IMG/VR virus record: IMGVR_UViG_3300046642_000603
Span: 1 to 64,000 of that record
Source: a virus
DNA: 64,000 nucleotides
Reading direction: 5' to 3' (one strand)
The notes beneath the pieces are model-generated. The model did no database searches, was not told the origin of the DNA, and worked only from the letters and a program-made list of their open reading frames with translations. Positions within the stretch are counted from its first letter, which is position 1. Every line of letters starts with the position of its first letter. Below are positions 15,688-24,460 of the stretch, in pieces. The translations under genes were made by a program, and so were the position numbers.

Positions 15688-16164
15688 ATGGCTACCGTGC
15701 AGAGACGAGCAACCCAGCGCATCGAGCGCCCCATCTCCCTCAACCAGGCCGCCCCCTGGGAGAAGACCCGCCAGTTCCTGGCCCTGAAGTTCCAGGAGAC
15801 CGAGATCGTCACCCGCAAGAACAAGTTGCGCGACGAGGTCAGCGTCCACGTGGACGCCAACGGCGACATCGACGAGAAGGGCAGCAAGTTCTGGAAGTTG
15901 GACCCGCCCATCGAGGTCAACGGCCAGAAGTTCACCGAGGTCAAGCGTGAGCGCCGCGTCAGCGTGAACCTGGACGAAGAGGCCGTCGAGACCCTGGTCA
16001 ACGCCAAGGGGATCCGCGACCGGGTCTTCAAGCAGGTGACCCAGGAGGTCCTGGACCAGGACGAGTTGTACGTCCTCAACCAGGAAGGCGTCATCACCGA
16101 CGAGGAACTGGACGGACTGTTCACCGAGACCGAGTCCTTCGCGTTCAAGCCCATTCGCGGCTGA
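15688..16164 (+). CDS. Unknown acidic protein
   Basis: A 158-residue soluble protein with alternating charged helices (NLDEEAVETLVNAKGIRDRVFKQVTQEVLDQDELY). It is the first gene after a promoter, upstream of an HTH protein and the putative ssDNA-binding protein. No known domain recognised. Confidence 0.75.
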   Translation: MATVQRRATQRIERPISLNQAAPWEKTRQFLALKFQETEIVTRKNKLRDEVSVHVDANGDIDEKGSKFWKLDPPIEVNGQKFTEVKRERRVSVNLDEEAVETLVNAKGIRDRVFKQVTQEVLDQDELYVLNQEGVITDEELDGLFTETESFAFKPIRG

Positions 16165-16179
16165 TAGGAGACCCACCAC

Positions 16180-16650
16180 ATGAGCACCGTCGCAGACACC
16201 ATCGACCAGTCCTTCGCCGAACTCGGTGAGCAGTTCTACCCCGGCTCGACGCGCCCCCTGGTACGTCACCGCAACCGCCTTAATACCGAGGCCGCCGCGT
16301 CGGCGGCCGAACCCGGAGCATGGGACGCCAAGCCCCGTAAGTACGTCGTGGCCGGAGTCGAGACGGAGTTCTTCACCGTCGGCGACCTCGCCAAGGCGCT
16401 GGGACGGCAGCCCGTGACCATCCGGAAGTGGGAGCGCGAGGGAGTCATTCCCAAGAGCACCTACCAGTCCCCGGGCAAGGACGGAGACGTACGCGGCCGA
16501 CGCCGCCTGTACATCCGCGAGCAGGTCGAGGGCATGGTCCGCATCGCGCACGAGGAAGGCGTCCTCGTGTCCCACCAGAAGCCCATCAAGGGCACCCGCT
16601 TCACCGAGCGCGTCGTCGCCCTCTTCAAGGCCCTGGCGGGCGACGAGTGA
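16180..16650 (+). CDS. MerR/excisionase-like helix-turn-helix protein
   Basis: A 156-residue protein, start ATG behind AGGAG. Residues ~67-110 contain FTVGDLAKALGRQPVTIRKWEREGVIP, a typical MerR/Xis winged-helix segment, followed by a basic RGRRRLYIREQ wing. Such proteins bind specific DNA to regulate transcription or recombination. A CTTAATACC copy lies at residues 34-36, in the N-terminal linker. Confidence 0.75.
   Translation: MSTVADTIDQSFAELGEQFYPGSTRPLVRHRNRLNTEAAASAAEPGAWDAKPRKYVVAGVETEFFTVGDLAKALGRQPVTIRKWEREGVIPKSTYQSPGKDGDVRGRRRLYIREQVEGMVRIAHEEGVLVSHQKPIKGTRFTERVVALFKALAGDE
16279..16287 (+). repeat. CTTAATACC element 7
   Basis: Residues 34-36 of the HTH protein. Confidence 0.9.
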
Positions 16651-16883
16651 GGATCGTCAAGAGCCAGAAGCACCACGTGTCCATGGGGAACTTCGAGTGG
16701 GTGGAGTTCGGCTACGAGGTCGACATCACCACCGACGACTTCCCCAAGGCACGCACCCTCGACGACCTGGACAAGGTCGCCACCGACCAGATCACCAAGG
16801 CCCTCGCGGCCGACATCGAGGAAGCCCGTCTCAACACGGGCGAAGCATCCTCGTACATCCATCTCTACCAGCAGGAGAACTGA
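16647..16883 (+). CDS. Small unknown protein
   Basis: A 78-residue GTG-start protein overlapping the previous stop (GTGA). It contains Leu-Asn-Thr (residues 62-64) written CTC-AAC-ACG, i.e. the peptide without the nucleotide element. This is a useful control showing that the repeated element elsewhere is conserved as DNA. Confidence 0.65.
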   Translation: MRIVKSQKHHVSMGNFEWVEFGYEVDITTDDFPKARTLDDLDKVATDQITKALAADIEEARLNTGEASSYIHLYQQEN

Positions 16884-17699
16884 ATGCCCCGCACCCTGAC
16901 CCGCCGCCGCACCGCCCGCGACACCGAGGCGTACTCCCCGGCCGACGAGCCCGAGGACGAGCAGGGCTACGCGGAGGAAGAGGACGAGGCCCCGGCCCGT
17001 GGCTCCCGCCGAGGCTCGCGCCGCAGCCTTAATACCGAGGAGGCCGACACCTCCCGACGCTCCCGCCGCGCCCCCGCGCGTGACGAGGACGACGACGAGG
17101 ACGACGAGCCCACGCCGAAGGTCGGCGGCCGTGGCTGGGGATCGTACGAGAAGACCAAGCAGGCGTCCTCCGGCTTCCCCGACAACTTCAAGGCGTCCAC
17201 CGAGTCCGTGATCGTGAAGTTCCTGGACGAGGAGCCGTTCCTGGTCTTCCTCCAGCACTGGATCGAGCGCTCCGGCAAGAAGTCATTCACCTGCCTGGAG
17301 AGCAAGTGCCCGCTGTGCGACGACGCGGGTGACAAGCCCAGCCAGCAGGTCTCCTTCAACGTCGTCGACTTCACCGACCCCGAGGACCCGCAGGTCAAGG
17401 TCTGGCAGGTCGGCCCGATGGTCGCGGACATCCTGAAGAACTACGCCAAGGACAAGAAGACGTCGCCGATCAACCGCGACGACCTCTACTTCTCCGTCCG
17501 CAAGGAGACCAAGAACAAGAAGACCAACTACTACATCACGCCGGTCAAGGAGCGTGACCTCCTCGACGACTGGGACATCGAGCCCCTGAGCGAGGACGAC
17601 CTGGAGACGTTCGACGCCAAGGCGTACGACGAGGACATCCTCCAGGTCACCCGGCGCACGGAACTCAAGGTCATCGTCCGCGAGATCCTGAACGACTAG
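16884..17699 (+). CDS. Probable single-stranded DNA-binding protein
   Basis: A 271-residue protein. Residues 1-85 are a disordered acidic/basic tail with a CTTAATACC copy (residues 49-51). The core from ~90 has a zinc-ribbon-like CLESKCPLCDDAGDKP and beta-rich strands (VSFNVVDFTD, VKVWQVGPMV, YYITPVKERDL), as in gp32/T7-type phage SSBs. The gene precedes DNA polymerase, which fits a replication-fork coat protein. The acidic tail lies at the N-terminus rather than the more usual C-terminus. Confidence 0.65.
   Translation: MPRTLTRRRTARDTEAYSPADEPEDEQGYAEEEDEAPARGSRRGSRRSLNTEEADTSRRSRRAPARDEDDDEDDEPTPKVGGRGWGSYEKTKQASSGFPDNFKASTESVIVKFLDEEPFLVFLQHWIERSGKKSFTCLESKCPLCDDAGDKPSQQVSFNVVDFTDPEDPQVKVWQVGPMVADILKNYAKDKKTSPINRDDLYFSVRKETKNKKTNYYITPVKERDLLDDWDIEPLSEDDLETFDAKAYDEDILQVTRRTELKVIVREILND
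17028..17036 (+). repeat. CTTAATACC element 8
   Basis: Residues 49-51, disordered tail of the ssDNA-binding-like protein. Confidence 0.9.
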
Positions 17700-17710
17700 C
17701 AGCCTCCGAC

Positions 17711-17743
17711 GGGGAGGCTCCAGCACAGCGCTGGGGCCTCCCC
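17711..17743 (+). terminator. Intrinsic terminator/attenuator
   Basis: 14-bp stem (17711-17724 with 17730-17743, GGGGAGGCTCCAGC) with one wobble pair and a 5-base loop, between the ssDNA-binding-like gene and the polymerase gene. No strong T-run follows, so read-through is likely. Confidence 0.6.
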
Positions 17744-17778
17744 CTCAGCTTCCCCATCCACCACCACCGGAGCCCGCT

Positions 17779-19758
17779 GTGAAGATCCGCAACTCCGTCA
17801 TCCTCACCCCCGACCGACTTAATACCGTGGTCGAGCGCTTCATGGAGCGTCCGGCCTTCGCATTCGACATCGAGACCTTCGGCCCCAACCGAGGCGTCCC
17901 GACGCAGAACGTCGCCAACTGGCTCTCCCTGGCCTCCGACGGCATGGCCTACGCCATCCCCTTCGGGCACCCCAACGGCGACGTCCTGATCAGCAAGGCC
18001 ACCCGCAAGAAGAACCGGCTCACCAACAAGTTCGACGCCATCCCGGCCGTCTACGACGCCCCGCCGGAGCAGATGCTCCCGAGCGAGGTCTTCTCCATCC
18101 TCCGGCCGCTGTTCTTCGCCGAAGACAAGATCAAGATCGCGCATAACGCCACGTTCGACCTGATCTCCACGGCGAAGTACTGGGGCGAGATCTGCCCGCC
18201 GGAGTACAGCGACACCATCGTCCTTCAGTGGCTCCTCGACGAGAACATGAAGCAAAAGGGCCTGAAGGAGTTGATCAAGCGCTACTACAAGGTCGACTAC
18301 GACACCGAGAACGTCGGCAAGTGCGTCGAGGCCCACCCCTTCTCGAAGGTCGCCCACTACGCGTACATGGACTCCAAGTACACGTGGCTGCTCTGGAAGC
18401 GCTACCAGAACCAGATCAAGGAGCAGAACCTCACCCACGTCCGGCGCCTGGAGGAAGACGTCCTGGGGGTGCTGCTCGACATGGGCATCACCGGAGCACC
18501 GGTCGACGAAGCCGCGATGCGTGAGCTGGTACAGGACATGTCCGCCCGGCTCGTCGACATCGAGGCCGACATCTACCGGGCCGCAGGCAAGCAGTTCAAC
18601 CTGAACGCCCCGGCGCAGAAGGCCGAGGTGCTGTACGCCCCCAAGAGCGACGGCGGCCAGGGCCTCAAGCCGATGAAGCCCACCGACGGCGGCAAGAAGA
18701 AGCGCGACGCGGGCCAGACGCTGGAGTGGAAGGACTTCAGCACCGACTCCGACAGCCTGGAGAAGCACCCCAACAACCCGGTCGTCAAGAAGATGCTGGA
18801 GTACGCGGAAGTCAGCAAACTGCTCGACTACCCCATCGCGTACCTCGGTGTCGAGGACGACCCGAAGAAGCCGTGCCGGATCTTCAACGGCAGGATCCAC
18901 GCCGACTTCGTCCAGTACGGGACGGTGACCGGCCGGTTCTCCTGCCGCGAACCCAACCTCCAGAACATCCCCCGGCCCGACACCGACCTCGGCAAGCGGA
19001 TCCGTGGACTGTTCGTCGCACCGCCCGGCTACAAGCTGGTCGTCGCGGACTACGGGCAGATCGAACTCGTCGTGCTCGCGCACTTCATCGGCCGTGGCGA
19101 CCTCTACAAGGGGTTCCACAACGGCGTCGACCCGCACTCGGCGACGGCTGCCGCGCTGATGGGTGTGGACCCGCAGGAGTTCATGCGGCGGGTCAAGGAA
19201 GGCGACCGCACCTGCATCGACTTCCGCCAGGTCGCCAAGGGCATCAACTTCGCCGTCGTGTACGGCGCGGGCCCGGACAAGGTCGCCTCGATGGCAGGCA
19301 TCTCCGTCAAGGACGCCAAGCGGTTCATGGAGATGCACCAGAAGATGTTCCCGGAGATCTACCGCTTCAAGGAAGAAGTCATCCGAGTGTGCCGGTCGCG
19401 TCGGCCCGCACACATCCGCACCCTGCTCGGCCGCAAGCGGCGCCTGCCGCTCATCCTCAGCCAGAACAACGGCCTGCGGATGGGAGCCGAGCGCCAGGCG
19501 GTGAACTCCCTCATCCAGGGATCCGCCGCCGACCTGATCAAACTGGCCATGATCCGGCTGAACAGCGCACTGCCGGACGAAATGCGCCTGATCCTCTCCG
19601 TGCACGACGAACTCGTGACGCTCGCGCCGGAGGACCGGGCCGAGGAATGCGCCGACCTGGTTCGGGAAGCCATGCTCGGCGAAGGAATCCAGAAACTCCT
19701 GCGCGTCCCACTCTCGTCGGACGTGAAGATCGTGGACCGCTGGTCGGAGGCAAAGTAA
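17779..19758 (+). CDS. polA: DNA polymerase I (family A)
   Basis: A 659-residue GTG-start protein. The N-terminal 3'-5' exonuclease shows FAFDIETFG (~28-36), AHNATFDL and YMDSKYTWLL. The polymerase part has VTGRFSCREPNLQNIPRP, motif A VVADYGQIELV (~420-430), motif B RQVAKGINFAVVYGAG and motif C SVHDELV (~605-611). It lacks a 5'-3' exonuclease domain, as is common in phages. The catalytic Asp in motifs A and C and the exonuclease acidic residues are present, so it should be active and proofreading. A CTTAATACC copy encodes residues 14-16, before the first domain. Confidence 0.96.
   Translation: MKIRNSVILTPDRLNTVVERFMERPAFAFDIETFGPNRGVPTQNVANWLSLASDGMAYAIPFGHPNGDVLISKATRKKNRLTNKFDAIPAVYDAPPEQMLPSEVFSILRPLFFAEDKIKIAHNATFDLISTAKYWGEICPPEYSDTIVLQWLLDENMKQKGLKELIKRYYKVDYDTENVGKCVEAHPFSKVAHYAYMDSKYTWLLWKRYQNQIKEQNLTHVRRLEEDVLGVLLDMGITGAPVDEAAMRELVQDMSARLVDIEADIYRAAGKQFNLNAPAQKAEVLYAPKSDGGQGLKPMKPTDGGKKKRDAGQTLEWKDFSTDSDSLEKHPNNPVVKKMLEYAEVSKLLDYPIAYLGVEDDPKKPCRIFNGRIHADFVQYGTVTGRFSCREPNLQNIPRPDTDLGKRIRGLFVAPPGYKLVVADYGQIELVVLAHFIGRGDLYKGFHNGVDPHSATAAALMGVDPQEFMRRVKEGDRTCIDFRQVAKGINFAVVYGAGPDKVASMAGISVKDAKRFMEMHQKMFPEIYRFKEEVIRVCRSRRPAHIRTLLGRKRRLPLILSQNNGLRMGAERQAVNSLIQGSAADLIKLAMIRLNSALPDEMRLILSVHDELVTLAPEDRAEECADLVREAMLGEGIQKLLRVPLSSDVKIVDRWSEAK
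17818..17826 (+). repeat. CTTAATACC element 9
   Basis: Residues 14-16 of DNA polymerase. Confidence 0.9.
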
Positions 19759-20226
19759 ATGGGCATCTTCAGCCGCAAGAACGACGACGACATACCCGAC
19801 ATCCTTAATACCGAGGAGGACGACCTCCAGGTCGACCTCTACACCCCGCAGATGCTCACCAAGCGGCTGGCCTGGGACATCGTCCCGTGCAGCGAGGTCG
19901 AGGCACTGCTCCCGCTCATGGGACTCAGCCCCGACAGTGCGGAAGTATCCGAAATGGAGCACGAGGCCAGCCACGACCGGATAGAACAACTCACGCCGCT
20001 GAAGGAAATGCTAGCGCTGCTCATCCCGCTAGTTTCCGGCATTACTGCCTCGGCTATGCTGGTTAACTCCGGAAATTCCGTGGACGAGGAAACCGCCGCA
20101 GTTCTCCAGCGGCATCATTCCGTCGTCGTCCGCGCCGGAGTGGTGGCGGTCCTCGCCAATCTCCTCGACATGGGAATCATCACGTATTCGGATGGAGTGC
20201 AGTTCGGTGACCAACTTCTGGGCTAA
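19759..20226 (+). CDS. Unknown protein after DNA polymerase
   Basis: A 155-residue protein starting on the base after the polymerase stop. An acidic N-terminus (with CTTAATACC at residues 16-18) is followed by a hydrophobic helical middle (LALLIPLVSGITASAMLV) and a second (VVAVLANLLDMGIITY). It may be membrane-associated or a helical bundle. No known family recognised. Codon use is a little less GC-biased toward its end. Confidence 0.7.
   Translation: MGIFSRKNDDDIPDILNTEEDDLQVDLYTPQMLTKRLAWDIVPCSEVEALLPLMGLSPDSAEVSEMEHEASHDRIEQLTPLKEMLALLIPLVSGITASAMLVNSGNSVDEETAAVLQRHHSVVVRAGVVAVLANLLDMGIITYSDGVQFGDQLLG
19804..19812 (+). repeat. CTTAATACC element 10
   Basis: Residues 16-18 of the gene after polymerase. 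Confidence 0.9.
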
Positions 20227-20656
20227 CAAACTGGGGGCGGCCCGACCGGCCGCCCCGGCCCCGGCCCCGGCGCCGGTCCAGCAGCAACAGCAGATCGGCG
20301 GCCCATGGTGGGCCTCTCCGCAACAGCAGCCCTACCCCCCGCAGCAGCCGGTCCAGCAGACAGTGCCAGAACCCCAGCAGAAGGCCCCGGCCCGAGCGAT
20401 GGTGGCCAAGCAGGACACCCACTGCCCGGACTGCCAGGGCACGAACTACTTCCGCCCGGTCGGCATGATGAACGCGATGGCGCAGTGCTACGAGTGCGGA
20501 TACAACCCGCGCTTCCAGCAGAGCACCGCTGGACTCCCGTCCGGCAGCGGAGGAGACGGCCCCGCCACCCCAGCCAAGCAGGTCGCCTCGGGCGGTCTGG
20601 GAGGCCGAAGCAACTACAACCCGGGCGCCATCATCAGGGCCGACGGCTCGGTCTAG
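20207..20656 (+). CDS. Pro/Gln-rich zinc-ribbon protein
   Basis: About 149 residues from GTG 20207 (ATG 20192 is possible). The first 70 residues are Ala/Pro/Gln low complexity (APAPAPAPVQQQQQ). A zinc ribbon follows: CPDCQGTNYF ... CYECGYNPRF, two CxxC pairs ~25 residues apart. The C-terminus is Gly-rich. Four cysteines suggest a structural zinc site for nucleic acid or protein contact; function unknown. Confidence 0.7.
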   Translation: MTNFWANKLGAARPAAPAPAPAPVQQQQQIGGPWWASPQQQPYPPQQPVQQTVPEPQQKAPARAMVAKQDTHCPDCQGTNYFRPVGMMNAMAQCYECGYNPRFQQSTAGLPSGSGGDGPATPAKQVASGGLGGRSNYNPGAIIRADGSV

Positions 20657-20687
20657 CGCCCACTCCTCCCTGCCGCACCACTACTGA

Positions 20688-22649
20688 ATGGAATTACTGG
20701 TGACCTCCCTGCTCACCCCCTCCGGCGACCTCTCCGATCCCTACCGCTCCTTCATCGCGAAATCGCGATACAGCCGCTGGATCGACGACGAGAACCGGCG
20801 CGAGACCTGGTCCGAGACCGTCGCCCGCTACGTGACGTTCATGCTCGGCCAGTTGAAGGACAAGCACGACTACACCCCCGACCGTGCCGTGGTCGACGAG
20901 ATCCACGCGGCCATCCTCAACCACGAGGTCATGCCGTCCATGCGTGCGGTCATGACGGCCGGTCCCGCCCTGGACCGCTCGAACATCGCCGGGTTCAATT
21001 GCAGTTACTTGCCGCTGAAGGACGCCCGCGCTCTGGACGAGCTGCTGTACGTCCTGATGAACGGAACCGGCGTCGGCTACTCGGTCGAGCGGAAGTACAC
21101 CGACCAACTCCCGGCCGTCCCCGAGACCATCACCTTCAACGATGCCGTCTACATCCCCGTCGCCGACTCCAAGGAGGGCTGGGGCCTGGCCTTCCGTGCA
21201 CTGCTCACCTCCCTGTGGAACGGCGAGTACTGCCACTGGGACCTGTCCGAGGTCCGTCCGGCTGGCGCCCGTCTTAATACCTTCGGAGGGCGAGCCTCCG
21301 GTCCGGGTCCGCTGGAAGAACTGTTCGCCTTCACGGTCGAGAAGTTCAAGCAGGCCGCCGGTCGCAAGTTCCGGCCGATCGAGGTCCACGACATCGCCTG
21401 CAAGATCGCATCCGTCGTGGTCGTCGGTGGTGTACGGCGCTCCGCGATGATCTCCCTGTCCGACCTGGACGACCGCGAGATGGCCGAGGCGAAGAGCGGG
21501 GAGTGGTGGGTCGAGCACCCCTACCGCGCCCTGTCGAACAACTCGGCTGTCTACACCGACGGCATGCGCTACGAGGAGTTCAACCAGGAGTGGGACTTCC
21601 TCGTCGCGTCCGGCTCCGGTGAGCGCGGCATCTTCCACCGTGGCGCAGCGCAGCGGCAGGCAGCGAAGTTCGGCAAGCGGGAGGCCGACACGGACTACGG
21701 GACCAACCCCTGTAGCGAGATCATTCTGCGGCCGTTCTCCTTCTGCAACCTCTCCGAGGTCGTGGTCCGGGAGACCGACACCCCCCAGGACCTGACCCGC
21801 AAGGTGCGCCTGGCGGCCGTCCTCGGCACCTGGCAGTCCACGCTGACGGACTACCCGTACCTGCGCGAGGAGTGGAAGAAGAACGCGGAGGAGGAGCGGC
21901 TGCTGGGTGTCTCCCTCACGGGGGTCTACAGCAACCGCTGGACCAACGGCACGATCAACCTCAGCGCCACCGAGGTGCTGCTGGAGGGCCTGCGCGGGGA
22001 GGTCGTCGATGCCAACGCTGCGGAGGCCGACCGCATCGGTATCCCGCGCTCGGCTGCGACCACCTGCAACAAGCCCAGCGGCACCGTGTCCCAGTTGGTC
22101 GACTGTGAGTCCGGCCTGCACCAGAAGCACGCGAAGTTCTACAAGCGCCGGGTGCGGGTGGACAAGAAGGACCCGATCGCGTTCGTGCTCAGTGACGCGG
22201 GCCTGCCGAAGGAGGAGGACTCCTACAACTCCTCCGCGTGGGTGTTCACCTTCCCGCAGAAGGCTGGCGCCACGGCCCTCGTGCGGGACGACGTGAGTGC
22301 GATCGAGCACCTGGAACTGTGGCTGGCGTTCCAGCGGCACTGGTGCGAGCACAAGCCGTCCGTGACCATCAGCGTCCGCGAGCACGAGTGGGAGCAGGTC
22401 GGCGAGTGGGTGTGGGAGCACCTGGACGAGATCTCCGGCGTCTCCTTCCTGCCTTTCAGCGAGCACACGTACGTCCAGGCGCCGTACGAGGAGATCACGC
22501 AGGAGGAGTACGAGGCGCTGGCGGCCAAGGAGTACCGGGTCGAGTGGACGGACCTCGCGTTCTACGAGACCTACGACCAGACCACGGGGTCGCAGGAACT
22601 GGCCTGCGTCGCGGGTGCGTGTGAGGTCGTCGACCTCGTGACCACCTGA
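20688..22649 (+). CDS. nrdJ: Class II (B12-dependent) ribonucleotide reductase
   Basis: About 653 residues. The sequence resembles the monomeric adenosylcobalamin-dependent ribonucleoside-triphosphate reductases: MPSMRAVMTAGPALDRSNIAGFNCSYLPL near the start, the active-site loop TNPCSEIILRPFSFCNLSEV (~340), ATTCNKPSGT, and a C-terminal CVAGAC cysteine pair near the end that could re-reduce the active site. It needs no second subunit and works with or without oxygen, relying on host cobalamin. There is no clear ribosome-binding site before ATG 20688; GTG 20700 has GGA upstream. It feeds dNTPs to the replication genes here. Confidence 0.88.
   Translation: MELLVTSLLTPSGDLSDPYRSFIAKSRYSRWIDDENRRETWSETVARYVTFMLGQLKDKHDYTPDRAVVDEIHAAILNHEVMPSMRAVMTAGPALDRSNIAGFNCSYLPLKDARALDELLYVLMNGTGVGYSVERKYTDQLPAVPETITFNDAVYIPVADSKEGWGLAFRALLTSLWNGEYCHWDLSEVRPAGARLNTFGGRASGPGPLEELFAFTVEKFKQAAGRKFRPIEVHDIACKIASVVVVGGVRRSAMISLSDLDDREMAEAKSGEWWVEHPYRALSNNSAVYTDGMRYEEFNQEWDFLVASGSGERGIFHRGAAQRQAAKFGKREADTDYGTNPCSEIILRPFSFCNLSEVVVRETDTPQDLTRKVRLAAVLGTWQSTLTDYPYLREEWKKNAEEERLLGVSLTGVYSNRWTNGTINLSATEVLLEGLRGEVVDANAAEADRIGIPRSAATTCNKPSGTVSQLVDCESGLHQKHAKFYKRRVRVDKKDPIAFVLSDAGLPKEEDSYNSSAWVFTFPQKAGATALVRDDVSAIEHLELWLAFQRHWCEHKPSVTISVREHEWEQVGEWVWEHLDEISGVSFLPFSEHTYVQAPYEEITQEEYEALAAKEYRVEWTDLAFYETYDQTTGSQELACVAGACEVVDLVTT
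21273..21281 (+). repeat. CTTAATACC element 11
   Basis: Residues 196-198 of the ribonucleotide reductase. Confidence 0.9.
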
Positions 22650-22693
22650 AACTCGTTAAAAGATCTTGCTCTGACTAGTTGATACATGGCTGG

Positions 22694-22734
22694 ACCGGTA
22701 GTTCCCGACCGATTACGGTATGGGGACTACCGGT
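22694..22734 (+). promoter_or_regulatory. Hairpin in the recA leader
   Basis: 13-bp stem (ACCGGTAGTTCCC with GGGGACTACCGGT, one wobble) and a 15-base loop holding GATTACGG, 47 bases before the recA start. Could be an operator in DNA or a leader hairpin in RNA. Confidence 0.6.
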
Positions 22735-22780
22735 TCTGCTTTACGGCTTCGGCATTACGGGATTGGAAGACACCACACAC

Positions 22781-23983
22781 ATGGCACTTAATACCAACGC
22801 GGGCGGCCCCGGCAAGGAAGCCCTCGCGCTCATCGCAAAGATCAACAAGGCCCACCCGGGCGCGGTCTGTTTCGCCTCCGAGATGCGGGTGGCCAAGCGC
22901 TTCACCTCCGGCTCCCTCTCCCTCGACATCGCCCTCGGCGGTGGCTGGCCCGGCAACCAGTGGGTCGAGGTGATCGGGCGGGAGAGCAACGGCAAGACCG
23001 CCCTCGTCCTCAAGACGGTCGCGGCCAACCAGAAGAAGGACCCCAACTTCACCGCCCTGTGGATCGCCGCAGAGCACTACGACGTCGACCAGGCCACCGC
23101 GCTGGGCGTCGACAACGAGCGCGTCCTGGTGGTCCCCACGCAGGCCATGGAGTTCGCCTACCAGACGATGTTGGATTTCGCCGAGTCCCGCTCCGTCGAC
23201 ATGATCGTCCTCGACTCCTACCCGGCGCTCATCGCCGACGAGGAGTCCGAGAAGGACATGGACGAGGCCGTCATGGCGCTCGGTGCCCGCCTCACCGGCA
23301 AGTTCTTCCGCAAGAGCGGGGCGGCCACCAAGCGGTCCATGACGGACGAAGACGACCGGCCGCTGCTCGGCATCGTGATCAACCAGTTCCGTGACGCCAT
23401 CGGCAAGTTCAGCCCCCACGGCACACCGACCACGACCCCGGGCGGCAACGCCAAGAACTACGCGTTCTACACCCGCGTCGAGGTCCGGCGCGACGAGTGG
23501 ATCCAGGAGTCCCGGCCGGGCAAGGGCAAGGTCAACGTCGGCCAGGTCATCAAGGTCAAGACGATCAAGAACAAGTCGGCCGCGCCGCAGCAGACCGCGA
23601 CGATCGACTTCTACTTCCGCTCCGCCCCGTACCTGAACTTCGCTCGCGGTGACTACGACATCGTGAAGGAGATCATGATCATGGGGATCCTCTTCGACGT
23701 CATCCAGCGCAAGGGCGCCTACTTCCAGATCGACACCGGGGAGTACGACGACAAGGGCAAGCCGGTCCTGCGCTGGCAGGGCAAGGACCCCATGCTCGAC
23801 CACATCCGCCAGGACCTGGACCTCCAGGAAACCCTCTACGAGAAGATCCTCATCGCCTCCAAGAAGGTCGACGAGCGGTCCATCTCCGAAGAGGACCTGG
23901 ACGCCGCCGAGACGGCCGGAACCAAGAAGGTCACCCGACGGCCCAAGGCCGAGGACGAGGCGCTTAATACCGAGGCCGCCTGA
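22781..23983 (+). CDS. recA: RecA-like recombinase
   Basis: A 400-residue RecA-fold protein. ATG 22781 is preferred over an upstream in-frame start at 22679, because the extra residues would be read through the leader hairpin and GGAAG precedes this ATG. The N-terminus has SGSLSLDIALGGGWPGNQWVEVIGRESNGKTALVL with Walker A GRESNGKT (~64-71). Walker B is VDMIVLDSYPAL; DNA-binding loops follow. It should pair homologous DNA in phage recombination. It is unique in the window in carrying two CTTAATACC copies, at codons 3-5 and 395-397 near the C-terminus. Confidence 0.92.
   Translation: MALNTNAGGPGKEALALIAKINKAHPGAVCFASEMRVAKRFTSGSLSLDIALGGGWPGNQWVEVIGRESNGKTALVLKTVAANQKKDPNFTALWIAAEHYDVDQATALGVDNERVLVVPTQAMEFAYQTMLDFAESRSVDMIVLDSYPALIADEESEKDMDEAVMALGARLTGKFFRKSGAATKRSMTDEDDRPLLGIVINQFRDAIGKFSPHGTPTTTPGGNAKNYAFYTRVEVRRDEWIQESRPGKGKVNVGQVIKVKTIKNKSAAPQQTATIDFYFRSAPYLNFARGDYDIVKEIMIMGILFDVIQRKGAYFQIDTGEYDDKGKPVLRWQGKDPMLDHIRQDLDLQETLYEKILIASKKVDERSISEEDLDAAETAGTKKVTRRPKAEDEALNTEAA
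22787..22795 (+). repeat. CTTAATACC element 12
   Basis: Codons 3-5 of recA. Confidence 0.9.
23963..23971 (+). repeat. CTTAATACC element 13
   Basis: Codons 395-397 of recA, four residues before the end. Confidence 0.9.
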
Positions 23984-24186
23984 TGGTGGCCCTGCTCTCC
24001 CTCCTCCTGGCCTTCGCGGCCCTCTACGTGGTGATCCTCGGCGTCCGGTACTCCCGGCGCCAGGGCCGCGCCCACAAGAAGTTCCTCATCCTCACCGACC
24101 TCCTGGAGAAGTCCTATGGCGGACATGCTGAAGAAATCCCAGAAGCAGGAGAGGCGGGGAGCAGCACTCCTCGGCGGGACGGTTAA
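23983..24186 (+). CDS. Small single-pass membrane protein
   Basis: A 67-residue protein. An N-terminal transmembrane helix (LLSLLLAFAALYVVILGV) is followed by a basic stretch (RYSRRQGRAHKK) and a charged tail. ATG overlaps the recA stop and the gene overlaps the next by 71 bases. Function unknown. Confidence 0.6.
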   Translation: MVALLSLLLAFAALYVVILGVRYSRRQGRAHKKFLILTDLLEKSYGGHAEEIPEAGEAGSSTPRRDG

Positions 24187-24460
24187 CGCGGGCAGCGGAA
24201 ACGGCTGGGTCCGGAAGAACGACGTACGGACCCCGGAGTACTCCGTCGAATACAAGGTCACCGGCAAGAAGCAATACCCCCTGAAAGACGCAGAACTCCA
24301 GACCGCAGAGAAACAGGCCCTCCTCGACGGCAGGGAAATGCTCTTCGGGATCCAGATGGACAGCGGAAGGACCTGGATCGTGATGAGCGAGGAAACATTC
24401 CTCACGCTTAATACCAAGGCGTTTCCGGACGCCGACCCCGACGAGGTGCTGTCGTGGTAA
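24116..24460 (+). CDS. PD-(D/E)XK-type resolvase-like nuclease
   Basis: A 114-residue protein. The segment GSGNGWVRKNDVRTPEYSVE then YKVTGKK gives an Asp followed by Glu-x-Lys (EYK), the catalytic pattern of PD-(D/E)XK nucleases, and the KQALLDGREMLFGIQMD helix/strand resembles small phage Holliday-junction resolvases. Being next to recA supports a recombination role. A CTTAATACC copy is at residues 98-100. Confidence 0.6.
   Translation: MADMLKKSQKQERRGAALLGGTVNAGSGNGWVRKNDVRTPEYSVEYKVTGKKQYPLKDAELQTAEKQALLDGREMLFGIQMDSGRTWIVMSEETFLTLNTKAFPDADPDEVLSW
24407..24415 (+). repeat. CTTAATACC element 14
   Basis: Residues 98-100 of the resolvase-like protein. Confidence 0.9.

Noticed and set aside
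17671-19989. 772-codon minus-strand ORF under DNA polymerase
   Set aside because: Longest ORF in the region but purely antisense to a gene with all catalytic motifs.
22679-22780. N-terminal extension of RecA from ATG 22679
   Set aside because: Would be translated through the leader hairpin; the extension has no RecA similarity, while ATG 22781 has GGAAG upstream and puts the element at codons 3-5 as in the 60456 gene.
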